A DNA stretch of 7,524 nucleotides from an uncultured Eubacteriaceae bacterium (GTDB lineage: Bacteria > Bacillota > Clostridia > Eubacteriales > Anaerofustaceae): the NCBI GenBank assembly GCA_947058225.1, contig CAMSGF010000028.1:1-7524 (forward strand), given 5' to 3'. Positions 1-7,100 of the stretch are shown here, one piece after another. The translations under genes were made by a program, and so were the position numbers. A model generated the notes under the pieces. That model was given only the letters and a program-made list of their open reading frames with translations, was not told where the DNA came from and did not search any database. The stretch's first letter is position 1. The number at the start of each line of letters is the position of its first letter.

Positions 1-1
1 T

Positions 2-784
2 GATATTGGTGGAGTTCATAATTCTGTTGGTGCGAGCAGGAATTTTGTAAAAAAAGTAAAAATTCATTCAAACTATGATTATTGTATTATGGGTTCAAAA
101 TACAATGCGAAGTTTTACAGCGAAGCGTTTGATACTCCGATGGAAAAATTTGTAACAGATGTTGGAATTCCAAGAACAGATGTGTTTTTCAGTGAAAAGT
201 TAAAAGAGGAACTTCCCGTTACGATAAAAGAAAAGTATAATATTCCAAAAGATAAAAAGATAATATTATACGCTCCGACTTTTAGGGGAGATAGCAGGTT
301 TCAATCTTATTACAAAGATGATTTAGATTTTGAGGTATTGAAAGAATACCTAAGTGAAGAATATGTAATTTTATTAAAACTTCACCCTTTTATTTCAAAA
401 AAATATGAAATAAAAGACAGTTTAAAAGATTTCTTATTCGATGTGACAGATTATAAGGATATAAATGAGCTGATGATAATAAGCGATATGATGATAACGG
501 ACTATTCTTCTGCCATATTTGATTATTCTTTATTAAAAAGACCTATGTTCTTTTATGCATCAGATTATTTTGATTATTTGGATGAGAGAGGTTTTTATAT
601 AGATTTTCATAAAGATTTACCAGGAGGGATATACACAGACACAAAAAAACTTGCTGTGGATATTAGTGAAAAAAATTTCAATATAGACAAGGTTGAAGCA
701 TTTAGAGATAATACGTTTGAAGTAACCGATGGAAATTCGTCCTATTTATTTGTTCAAAAACTTATTATCCCGAATTTAAAATAA
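2..784 (+). CDS. CDP-glycerol/CDP-ribitol polyol-phosphate transferase family protein, 3' part (5' end outside window)
   Basis: This is the C-terminal part (260 residues visible) of a CDP-glycerol glycerophosphotransferase family enzyme (TagB/TagF/TarL superfamily). Such enzymes move glycerol- or ribitol-phosphate from the CDP-activated form onto a growing wall teichoic acid or capsule chain at the cytoplasmic face of the membrane. The frame is open to the left edge, so the ATG at 89 is internal: the residues before it (NYDYCIMGSKYN) read like normal family sequence. Seen motifs are GIPRTD, LYAPTFRGD (codons from about 266), LKLHPF (about 377-394), ITDYSSAIFDY (about 494-526) and RGFY followed by PGGIYTD, which are hallmarks of the GT-B-like polymerase domain. 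It ends 24 bases before a TarI-like cytidylyltransferase, which suggests that the donor may be CDP-ribitol. Whether it is a primer, primase or polymerase enzyme cannot be decided without the N-terminus. The family call is firm; the substrate is inferred. Confidence 0.9.
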   Translation, partial: DIGGVHNSVGASRNFVKKVKIHSNYDYCIMGSKYNAKFYSEAFDTPMEKFVTDVGIPRTDVFFSEKLKEELPVTIKEKYNIPKDKKIILYAPTFRGDSRFQSYYKDDLDFEVLKEYLSEEYVILLKLHPFISKKYEIKDSLKDFLFDVTDYKDINELMIISDMMITDYSSAIFDYSLLKRPMFFYASDYFDYLDERGFYIDFHKDLPGGIYTDTKKLAVDISEKNFNIDKVEAFRDNTFEVTDGNSSYLFVQKLIIPNLK

Positions 785-808
785 ATTTATTAACGGAGGT
801 TTGAAATT

Positions 809-1498
809 ATGTCAGTAGGTATGGTGATTTTAGCAGGTGGTGTGGGAAAAAGAATGCACCAGAAAACACCGAAACAATTTTTACTTTTAGGTGGAAAGCC
901 AATAATAATTCACGTATTGGAAAATATCGAAAAAGTAGATGAAATCGAAAAGGTTGTTATATGTTCTCCAAAGGAACATATAGAACAGATGAAACAATTA
1001 ATCTTTAACCATAATATTCAAAAGAATATTATTTGTGTTGAAGGCGGAAAGACAAGACAGGAATCAACTTATATAGGGGTGAAGAATTTAAAAGGCTGCG
1101 ACAGCATAATCGTGCACGAGGCGGTAAGACCGTTTGTAAGTGATAAAGAGTTTAAGAGTATGATAAATTCAAAAGAAGAAAATGCTATATATGGTATAGA
1201 TATTCCTTTTACGGTTTTGGAGGGAAGTGAATATATAGAAAAAAATCTTGAAAGAAATAAACTTATCAATGTTCAGCTTCCTCAAAAGTTTAACGGTGAA
1301 AAGCTCCTTTTAGCACACGAAAAAGCAGATAAGGAAGGAAAGCATTTTACGGAGGATGCGTCTTTATTTTATCATTATTATCCTGATGATAAGATTAAAA
1401 TTATGGAGGGGTCTTTATACAATATAAAGATAACAACTCCAGTAGACTTAATAAGCTGTGAACAAATTTACAAAGAATACATTGTAGGGAGGAAATAA
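809..1498 (+). CDS. tarI: IspD/TarI-like cytidylyltransferase, probably D-ribitol-5-phosphate cytidylyltransferase
   Basis: A 229-residue nucleotidyltransferase that should couple CTP to a sugar-alcohol phosphate, releasing pyrophosphate; in this context the likely product is CDP-ribitol. Visible motifs are the CTP-binding LAGGVGKRM (residues 8-16) with PKQF (21-24), GGKTRQE, VHEAVRPF (around 102-109), QLPQKF, FTEDAS (180-185) and YNIKITTPVDL (204-214). The length matches IspD/TarI. HxAVRP with Val, rather than the HDAARP usual in IspD, plus the wall-polymer neighbours favour TarI over methylerythritol-phosphate IspD, but the two families are close and IspD cannot be fully excluded. Glu104 replaces the Asp normally found after the His in this motif. 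The start at 809 is fixed by GGAGGT at 795-800, eight bases upstream; a later in-frame ATG (821) lacks such a site. Its stop codon overlaps the next start codon by one base. Confidence 0.85.
   Translation: MSVGMVILAGGVGKRMHQKTPKQFLLLGGKPIIIHVLENIEKVDEIEKVVICSPKEHIEQMKQLIFNHNIQKNIICVEGGKTRQESTYIGVKNLKGCDSIIVHEAVRPFVSDKEFKSMINSKEENAIYGIDIPFTVLEGSEYIEKNLERNKLINVQLPQKFNGEKLLLAHEKADKEGKHFTEDASLFYHYYPDDKIKIMEGSLYNIKITTPVDLISCEQIYKEYIVGRK
1486..1492 (+). promoter_or_regulatory. Ribosome binding site for the SDR gene, inside the end of tarI
   Basis: AGGGAGG lies within the last codons of the cytidylyltransferase gene, five bases before the ATG at 1498. It fixes that start and, with the TAATG stop/start overlap, suggests that the two proteins are made by coupled translation in similar amounts. 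Confidence 0.8.
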
Positions 1499-2193
1499 TG
1501 AAGACATTGATTATAACCGGAGCTTCTCAGGGAATAGGCAGGGCGACTGCTGTTGAAATGAGCAACAGAGAAGACATTGGAAATATCGCATTGGTGGCGA
1601 GAAACGAAAAAAACTTAGAAGAAACAAAAGCTCTTATGAATCCAAAGTGCAATGTTATGGTTGTGCCGCATGATATGACAGATTTAGAGGGAATAGAAAA
1701 GATAGTAGATAAGATTTATAAGGAATTTAAAAGCATTGATTTATTGATAAACGGTGCAGGCTTTGTAAACCCAACGGCTTTACTTGATACGACGATTGAA
1801 AACTTCACACAGACTTTTACTGTAAACACAGTCAGCATGCTCGTTATGATAAAAGCCTGTGTAAGATATATGAAAGGTAAAGATGCAAAGATATTAAATA
1901 TCGCATCGACCGCAGGTTCAACCTCAAGACCCGGTTGGGTTGCGTATGCGAGTGCAAAAGCAGGTGTAATATCTTTATCAAAGACTTTGGCGGATGAATT
2001 AAGAGATTATAAAATTAAGGTTTATTGTATATCTCCCGGAAGATGTGCGACGGAGCTTAGAAGAATTCTCGCTCCTGAAGAAGACCCGACTACGATTATG
2101 CAGCCCGAAGACGTTGCAAAAATTATTTCAAATCTTCTTGAAGAAGAAGAAAACTGTCTTGACGGACAGGATATTATTGTAAGACAAAAATAG
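1498..2193 (+). CDS. Short-chain dehydrogenase/reductase, probable ribulose-5-phosphate reductase partner of TarI
   Basis: A 231-residue classical SDR. Visible are the cofactor loop TGASQGIG (residues 7-14), NGAG (85-88, variant of NNAG), Asn110, Ser137, the YASAK catalytic pair Tyr150/Lys154 and the SPG turn (179-181). Arg35 at the end of the second strand (VARNEKN) suggests NADPH rather than NADH. The gene overlaps the TarI-like gene by one base. In Haemophilus Bcs1/Acs1 a TarI-like domain is fused to an SDR domain that reduces ribulose 5-phosphate to ribitol 5-phosphate, so this pair reads as the same enzyme in split form. That role is inferred from order and family; SDRs are too diverse for sequence motifs alone to give the substrate. 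It is unlike the medium-chain reductase TarJ used by Staphylococcus. No truncation or missing catalytic residue is seen. Confidence 0.85.
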   Translation: MKTLIITGASQGIGRATAVEMSNREDIGNIALVARNEKNLEETKALMNPKCNVMVVPHDMTDLEGIEKIVDKIYKEFKSIDLLINGAGFVNPTALLDTTIENFTQTFTVNTVSMLVMIKACVRYMKGKDAKILNIASTAGSTSRPGWVAYASAKAGVISLSKTLADELRDYKIKVYCISPGRCATELRRILAPEEDPTTIMQPEDVAKIISNLLEEEENCLDGQDIIVRQK

Positions 2194-2223
2194 ATAAAAA
2201 AAAATATTTTAGGAGGTGAAAAA

Positions 2224-2565
2224 ATGTCAGATTGTCTTTTTTGTAAGATAATTAAAGGTGAGATTCCAAGCGATAAGGTATATGAAGATGATGTCGTATA
2301 CGCTTTTAAAGATATTGACCCTAAAGCTCCTAATCATTTTTTAATTATACCTAAAAAGCATTATGCGAGTATATTGGATGTGCCAAAGGATATCGGTATT
2401 TTAGACCATATTCACGAGGTGGCTTGCAAACTTTCCAAAGAATATGGCTTTGATGAGGGTGGATTCAGGCTTGTTAATAACTGTGGAGATGACGGCGGAC
2501 AGACCGTAAAACATCTGCATTATCATCTACTTGGAGGCAGGAGTTTTTCCTGGCCTCCGGGCTGA
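2224..2565 (+). CDS. HIT-family (histidine triad) nucleotide-binding hydrolase, HinT-like
   Basis: A complete 113-residue HIT protein. The triad HLHYHLL is at residues 97-103, with His99 the expected nucleophile and His97/His101 supporting it. The N-terminal CLFC (Cys4, Cys7) is common in this family and can join a zinc site. IDPKAPNHFLIIPKKH (31-46) and the C-terminal GGRSFSWPPG are typical of the HINT branch. Such proteins hydrolyse purine nucleoside phosphoramidates and related AMP conjugates in the cytosol; the physiological substrate in bacteria is often unclear. The start is fixed by AGGAGGTG at 2211-2218, five bases upstream. It begins 30 bases after the SDR stop and no terminator lies between them, so it is probably cotranscribed with the polyol-phosphate genes. 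Nothing shows that it works in the same pathway. Confidence 0.93.
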   Translation: MSDCLFCKIIKGEIPSDKVYEDDVVYAFKDIDPKAPNHFLIIPKKHYASILDVPKDIGILDHIHEVACKLSKEYGFDEGGFRLVNNCGDDGGQTVKHLHYHLLGGRSFSWPPG

Positions 2566-2620
2566 TTTTGAAAATGAATAATTTTAGTATGGGATAAAAA
2601 TAAAAAAGGGAGATACTTTT

Positions 2621-3655
2621 ATGAAAGCTGCAGTTTTAAAAGGAAAACAAAATATGGTATACGATGATGTGCCTGACGCTAAATGCGAAAAGGGAGGATT
2701 GCTTCTTGAGATGGAGGCTGTCGGACTTTGTGGCTCTGATATGAGAACGATAAGGACAGGGCATGCAACACTTGATTTTCCGTTTATTTTAGGACATGAA
2801 AATATTGGCAAAATAATAGAGGTTGGAGAAGGGGTTAAAGGATATAAGACAGGGGAGAGGGTTATCGTAAATCCCGTTATTCCATGCGGGACCTGTCATT
2901 ACTGTGAGAGAGGACTTCAAAACCTATGTGACCACCGTCTAACTTACGGACATGAAATTTACGGGGGCTTTGCTAAGTATCTGTCAATTCCAAAAATCGG
3001 GGTTGACCACGGACAGATACTAAAACTTAGGGAAGATAATAAAAGCGAGGAAATGGTTGTTGTTGAACTATTATCTTCTGTCGTAAATGCACAGGAATAT
3101 GCAAATGTGTCACTTGGAGATAATGTTGTAATTATAGGAGCCGGACCTATCGGCTGTTTACATACGGAAGTGGCAAGGCTAAATGGAGCTAAAAACATAA
3201 TTATGGCAAACAGAAGTGAAGAAAGGCTTGAAAGAAGCAAACAATTCAGCGGAACGCATTTTGTCAATACATCAAAAGAGGACTTAAAGCAGGTTGTTAT
3301 GGATATTACGGATGGACTTGGTGCTGATGTGTTAATAGTATGTGCACCTGCGGGAGAGCCTATTGAAAATGGAATTGACTGCCTTAGAAAGAGGGGAAGG
3401 CTTGTAATATTCGGCGGACTTCCAAAGGACAATCCATATGCGAAGTTAAACAGCAACACTATTCATTATAGAGAAATAGCAGTTCTCGGTTCTTTTTCAA
3501 CGACCAATGCGACGTTTGAAAGAGCATTTGATATTGCATCTCATAATATGGTTAATATGAATATTGTGACAGATGTACTTCCACTTGAAGAAATTAATGT
3601 GGGAATAGAAAAATTAGCCAATGCCCAGGCTTTAAAAGTTGTGTTAAAGCCTTAA
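2621..3655 (+). CDS. Zinc-dependent medium-chain alcohol/polyol dehydrogenase
   Basis: A 344-residue MDR-family dehydrogenase of the sorbitol/threonine dehydrogenase type that oxidises a secondary alcohol or polyol, or reduces the matching ketone. The catalytic zinc ligands appear as Cys37 (GLCGSD), His59-Glu60 (GHE) and Glu149 (VEL). The structural zinc lobe has four cysteines, 89, 92, 95 and 103. The Rossmann motif GAGPIG is at 173-178. The usual acidic residue after the second strand is replaced by Asn197-Arg198-Ser199, which hints at NADP(H). AAGGGAG at 2606-2612 sets the start eight bases downstream. It lies 55 bases after the HIT gene with no terminator between and is followed by a strong terminator, so it is the likely last gene of the operon. 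The substrate is unknown: a polyol-phosphate role like TarJ is possible, but TarJ as I recall it lacks this four-cysteine lobe, and polyol or amino-alcohol metabolism is equally plausible. Confidence 0.9.
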   Translation: MKAAVLKGKQNMVYDDVPDAKCEKGGLLLEMEAVGLCGSDMRTIRTGHATLDFPFILGHENIGKIIEVGEGVKGYKTGERVIVNPVIPCGTCHYCERGLQNLCDHRLTYGHEIYGGFAKYLSIPKIGVDHGQILKLREDNKSEEMVVVELLSSVVNAQEYANVSLGDNVVIIGAGPIGCLHTEVARLNGAKNIIMANRSEERLERSKQFSGTHFVNTSKEDLKQVVMDITDGLGADVLIVCAPAGEPIENGIDCLRKRGRLVIFGGLPKDNPYAKLNSNTIHYREIAVLGSFSTTNATFERAFDIASHNMVNMNIVTDVLPLEEINVGIEKLANAQALKVVLKP

Positions 3656-3677
3656 TATTTTAAAGCTATAAGAAAAT

Positions 3678-3703
3678 AAAAAAAGACCGTTCGGTCTTTT
3701 TTT
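3678..3703 (+). terminator. Rho-independent terminator after the dehydrogenase gene
   Basis: GACC (3685-3688) pairs with GGTC (3693-3696) around a GTTC loop. Seven A residues before it pair with seven T residues after it. The hairpin begins 22 bases after the dehydrogenase stop. Having an A-run on one side and a T-run on the other, it could stop transcription from either direction. Confidence 0.92.
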
Positions 3704-3922
3704 ATTGTTAGTTTTATGGTTTTTCTCTTTTTTTATTTATTAATTAATTTTCTGACAGATTTTATTTTCGGTAGATTTTACAATGGTTTTGGTGTTTGGT
3801 TTAGATATGGTTATGGTAGCTTTTGTTTTTAGATGTGTTATTATTTTTATAGTTTGTGTGTGTGGGTTATTTGTAAGCTTTATCTTTTTACATAAGTTTG
3901 TTTTTGTGTGGGTGATGTGGGG
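3704..3922. other. Gene-free T/G-rich, C-poor spacer
   Basis: This is the first half of the 485-base gap between the dehydrogenase gene and ileS. The plus strand is strongly biased: in 3781-3900 I count about 65 T, 29 G, 21 A and 5 C. It contains no recognisable gene, T-box, riboswitch core or RNA gene. A 55-codon frame at 3783-3950 encodes a very hydrophobic peptide, but it has no ribosome site and its residues (Phe, Val, Gly, Cys, Trp) are what T/G-rich DNA would give by chance. Confidence 0.6.
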
Positions 3923-3932
3923 TGGGGTGGGG
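3910..3932 (+). other. G-quadruplex-forming motif
   Basis: Four G-runs (3910-3912, 3919-3922, 3924-3927, 3929-3932) are separated by loops of 6, 1 and 1 bases. This meets the canonical rule of four runs of three or more G with loops of 1-7. The last two runs are also part of the left outer stem of the palindromic element, so the two structures would compete for them. Folding in the cell is not shown. Confidence 0.65.
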
Positions 3933-4057
3933 CGGCGGCTTTTAAAATGAGAGAATAGAAAAATTTATTTTTCTATTCTCTCATTTTAAAAGTTCAGGCG
4001 ATTTGTAAAATCGCCTGTTAGTGAAGTGCATCGCACTTCACCCGCCGCCCTACCCCA
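3923..4057. repeat. Nested palindromic element: 16-bp outer inverted repeat enclosing three perfect hairpins
   Basis: The outer arms 3923-3938 and 4042-4057 pair over 16 bp with a single G-T (G-U in RNA) pair. Inside are hairpin A, 25 bp without mismatch (3939-3963 with 3968-3992, loop TTTA); hairpin B, 10 bp (3995-4004 with 4008-4017, loop GTA); and hairpin C, 9 bp (4021-4029 with 4033-4041, loop ATC). Only TT (3993-3994) and TTA (4018-4020) are unpaired between the stems, so DNA or RNA could fold as a four-way cloverleaf. The outer arms resemble short terminal inverted repeats, as in a MITE or other dispersed palindromic repeat, but no target duplication or transposase is seen. The GC-rich outer stem differs sharply from its surroundings. 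A structured RNA is the other main possibility. The geometry is certain; the class is not. Confidence 0.8.
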
Positions 4058-4073
4058 AAATACAACAAAGGAC

Positions 4074-4102
4074 TTGACATAACAATGCCAAAATAATAAA
4101 AT
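4074..4102 (+). promoter_or_regulatory. Housekeeping sigma-factor promoter for ileS
   Basis: A perfect -35 box TTGACA (4074-4079) and a -10 box TAAAAT (4097-4102) are separated by exactly 17 bases. Transcription should begin near 4108-4110, giving a leader of only about 30 bases before the ileS start at 4141. The -35 box lies 16 bases after the end of the palindromic element. Confidence 0.8.
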
Positions 4103-4128
4103 TAAATGGTTAAATAAATGATAAAAAT

Positions 4129-4134
4129 GGTGGT
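4129..4134 (+). promoter_or_regulatory. Weak ribosome binding site for ileS
   Basis: GGTGGT differs by one base from GGAGGT and lies six bases before the ATG at 4141. It is clearly weaker than the AGGAGG-type sites of the upstream operon, although ileS is an essential housekeeping gene. The family match from the first codons supports the start. Confidence 0.5.
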
Positions 4135-4140
4135 AATGGT

Positions 4141-7100
4141 ATGATTTTTGAAGATTTGAATAAAAACAGTGTAAAAGAAAGAGAAGCCGAAATTTCAAAG
4201 TATTGGGACAATATAGATATTTTAAAAAGAAGTATTGAAACGAGAGAGGATAAACCAAATTATATATTTTTTGAAGGACCTCCGACTGCGAATGGAAAAC
4301 CCGGCATTCACCACGTTATAGCGAGAACTTTAAAGGACAGCGTTTGTAAATATCAGACTATGAACGGCTATAAGGTTAAAAGAAAAGCCGGATGGGATAC
4401 GCATGGACTCCCTGTTGAAATAGAAGTTGAAAAAACGCTTGGAATGAATGGGAAAGGGGATATTGAAAAGTATGGTGTTGCCGCCTTTAATGAAAAGTGT
4501 AAGGAAAGTGTGTTTACCTATGAATCTTTGTGGAGGGAAATGACAAAGAGAATGGGTTATTTTATAGATATGGATAATCCTTATATTACACTTGATAATA
4601 ATTATATAGAATCAGTATGGTGGCTTTTAAAGCAGTTTTTTGATGAAGGCTTGATTTATGAAGGATATAAAATTCTTCCTTACTGTCCAAGGTGTGGAAC
4701 TGGGCTTGCATCTCACGAAGTTGCACAAGGCTATCAAAACATAAAGACGGACTCTGCCATTGTTGCATTTAAGTCTAAAGGAAAGGAAGAGTATTTTCTT
4801 GCATGGACGACAACTCCATGGACGCTGCCTTCAAATGTAGGACTGTGCGTTGGAAAAGATATAGATTATGTGAGGGCAAAATCTCAAGATACAGTTTATA
4901 TTTTAGCTAAAGAAAAAGTTAATGATGTGCTTGGAGAAGATGCTCAGATAATTGAGGAATTTAAAGGAAGTGAATTGGAGTATACGGAGTATGAGCCTAT
5001 TATGGACTTTTTAACTCCTCCTGCCAATAAGAAAGCGTTTATAGTGGTTTTAGGTGATTATGTAAGTACGGAAGATGGAACTGGAATCGTACATTTAGCT
5101 CCTGCTTTTGGGGAAGATGACTACAATGTTGGAAGAAAATATAATCTCGCTGCATTTAATCCGGTTGGAGAAAACGGGAAATTTACCGATACTATCTGGA
5201 AAGGTAAATTTGTAATGGATGCCGACCTTGATATTATAAAATATTTAAAAGAAAAAGGTGTCTTATTTAAAAAGCAGAGAATAGAGCATAATTATCCGCA
5301 TTGTTGGAGATGTAAAACTCCTTTATTATACTACGGAAAGCCAAGCTGGTATATTGAGATGACAAAAATCAAAGACGAATTGATTAAGGCTAACAATTCA
5401 GTTGAGTGGTATCCTGAATTTGTGGGAGAGGGAAGATTTGGGGATTGGCTTGAAAACTTAAAGGACTGGGCGATTTCAAGGAGCAGATATTGGGGAACTC
5501 CACTTAATATATGGAGATGTGAATGCGGACATCTTCACAGTGTAGGCTCAAGAAAACAGCTTGCAGAAGATGCGGTGGAGGATATTGATGAATCAATTGA
5601 ACTTCATAAGCCTTATGTTGATGAAGTTCATATAAAATGTGAGAAGTGCGGAAAGCTTATGACGAGGGTTCCCGATGTAATAGACTGCTGGTTTGATTCA
5701 GGGAGTATGCCTTTTGCACAACAACACTATCCTTTTGAAAACAGGGAGGAATTTGAAGAACAGTTCCCTGCTGATTTTATATGCGAGGGTATTGACCAAA
5801 CGAGAGGCTGGTTTTATTCTCTAATTGCCATTTCAACATTTATTATGAAAAAATCTCCTTATAAGAGAGTTTTGGTAAATGACCTTATATTAGATGCTAA
5901 GGGGCAGAAGATGAGTAAGTCAAAGGGAAATACGGTTGACCCGTTTGATTTATTCGATAAGTACGGTGCCGATGCACTAAGATGGTATTTATTATATGTA
6001 TCTCCTGCGTGGACGCCGACAAAGTTTGATATAGAAGGTTTAAGGGAAGTTCAAAGCAAGTTCTTTAATACACTTCAAAATGTGTATACATTCTTTGTAA
6101 TGTATGCGAATACCGACAATGTTGATCCAAGAAAGTTTTTTGTTGAATATAAGGATAGAGATGAGATTGACCTTTGGATTTTATCAAAATACAACAATCT
6201 CGTAAAAGAAGTAAGAAATGAAATGGATATTTTTGAACATTCAAGGGTCGTGAGAAAGATACAGGAATTTGTCAATGAAGACTTATCAAACTGGTATATA
6301 AGAAGGTGCAGGAGAAGATTTTGGGCGAGTGAGTTAGATGAGGATAAGAAAGCAGTTTACAACACGACTTATGAAGTTTTAAAAGGACTTTGTGAACTTG
6401 TTGCACCGTTTGCACCGTTTATATCAGAAGAAATTTATAGGAAACTGACAGGGGAAGAATCGGTTCATTTAGCATGTTATCCTGAAGTTAACGAAGAGTT
6501 GATAGATGAGGATAATGAATACAAGATGGACTTGGTAAGAACTCTTGTATCACTTGGAAGAAGTGCGAGGGAAGAGGCTAATATAAAGGTAAGACAGCCT
6601 GTTGGAACTATATTGGTATATGGTGCTAAAAAAGAGGTTATGGCTGACCTTACTGACTTGATAAAAGAAGAATTAAATGTTAAGGAAGTAGTATTCCCCG
6701 ATGACCTTTCAAAGTATATGAATTTTGTATTAAAGCTTGATTTTAAAGTAGCAGGAAAAATTTTAGGAAAAGATGTCAAGGTCGCAGTTGCTGAACTTAA
6801 TAAATGTAATGCAAATGAAGTTATAGATGTGTTAGATGAAAAAGGTGAGATAACTTTTTCTGAAAGTGGCTTAACTCTTAAAAAGGAATGGGTTGAGATG
6901 AGGACAGAAGCGAAAGATGGCTTTAACGTTCAAAAGGAGGGACATCTGTTTGTAATACTTGATACTTCGTTAAACGATGAATTAATCAGCGAAGGGTATG
7001 CAAGGGAATTGATATCTAAAGTTCAGCAGCTTAGAAAAAACAGTGGATTTGAAGTTATGGACAGAATTAATATGATAATTGAATGTGATGATGTGATAAA

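Noticed and set aside
89..784. Reading the first gene as a complete 231-residue protein starting at ATG 89
   Set aside because: There is no ribosome site before this ATG, and the frame continues upstream to the window edge with family-like sequence.
2533..2558. GC-rich imperfect hairpin followed by few T residues at the end of the HIT gene, possible terminator
   Set aside because: It lies inside codons for the conserved HIT C-terminus (GGRSFSWPPG), its stem has a bulge and there is no T-run after it.
2568..2598. Possible promoter before the dehydrogenase gene (TTGAAA and GATAAA)
   Set aside because: Spacing is 19 bases and the -10 match is poor; A/T-rich DNA gives such matches easily and no terminator precedes it.
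2959..3459. 166-codon minus-strand frame inside the dehydrogenase gene
   Set aside because: It lies wholly opposite a gene with intact zinc and Rossmann motifs; its serine/leucine-rich product is typical of an antisense shadow.
3919..3932. GGGTGG-like runs as the conserved T-box antiterminator core
   Set aside because: The AACCGCG part that should follow is missing and no specifier-loop stem is seen upstream.
3923..4057. tRNA or known small RNA gene in the cloverleaf
   Set aside because: Stem lengths do not fit a tRNA (25, 10, 9 and 16 bp), and there is no T-arm GTTCRA motif or CCA-type acceptor end.
3986..4258. 90-codon frame on the minus strand across the palindrome and ileS start
   Set aside because: Its residues come from the palindromic arms and antisense of ileS; it has no family motif, and the ileS promoter and start account for the region.
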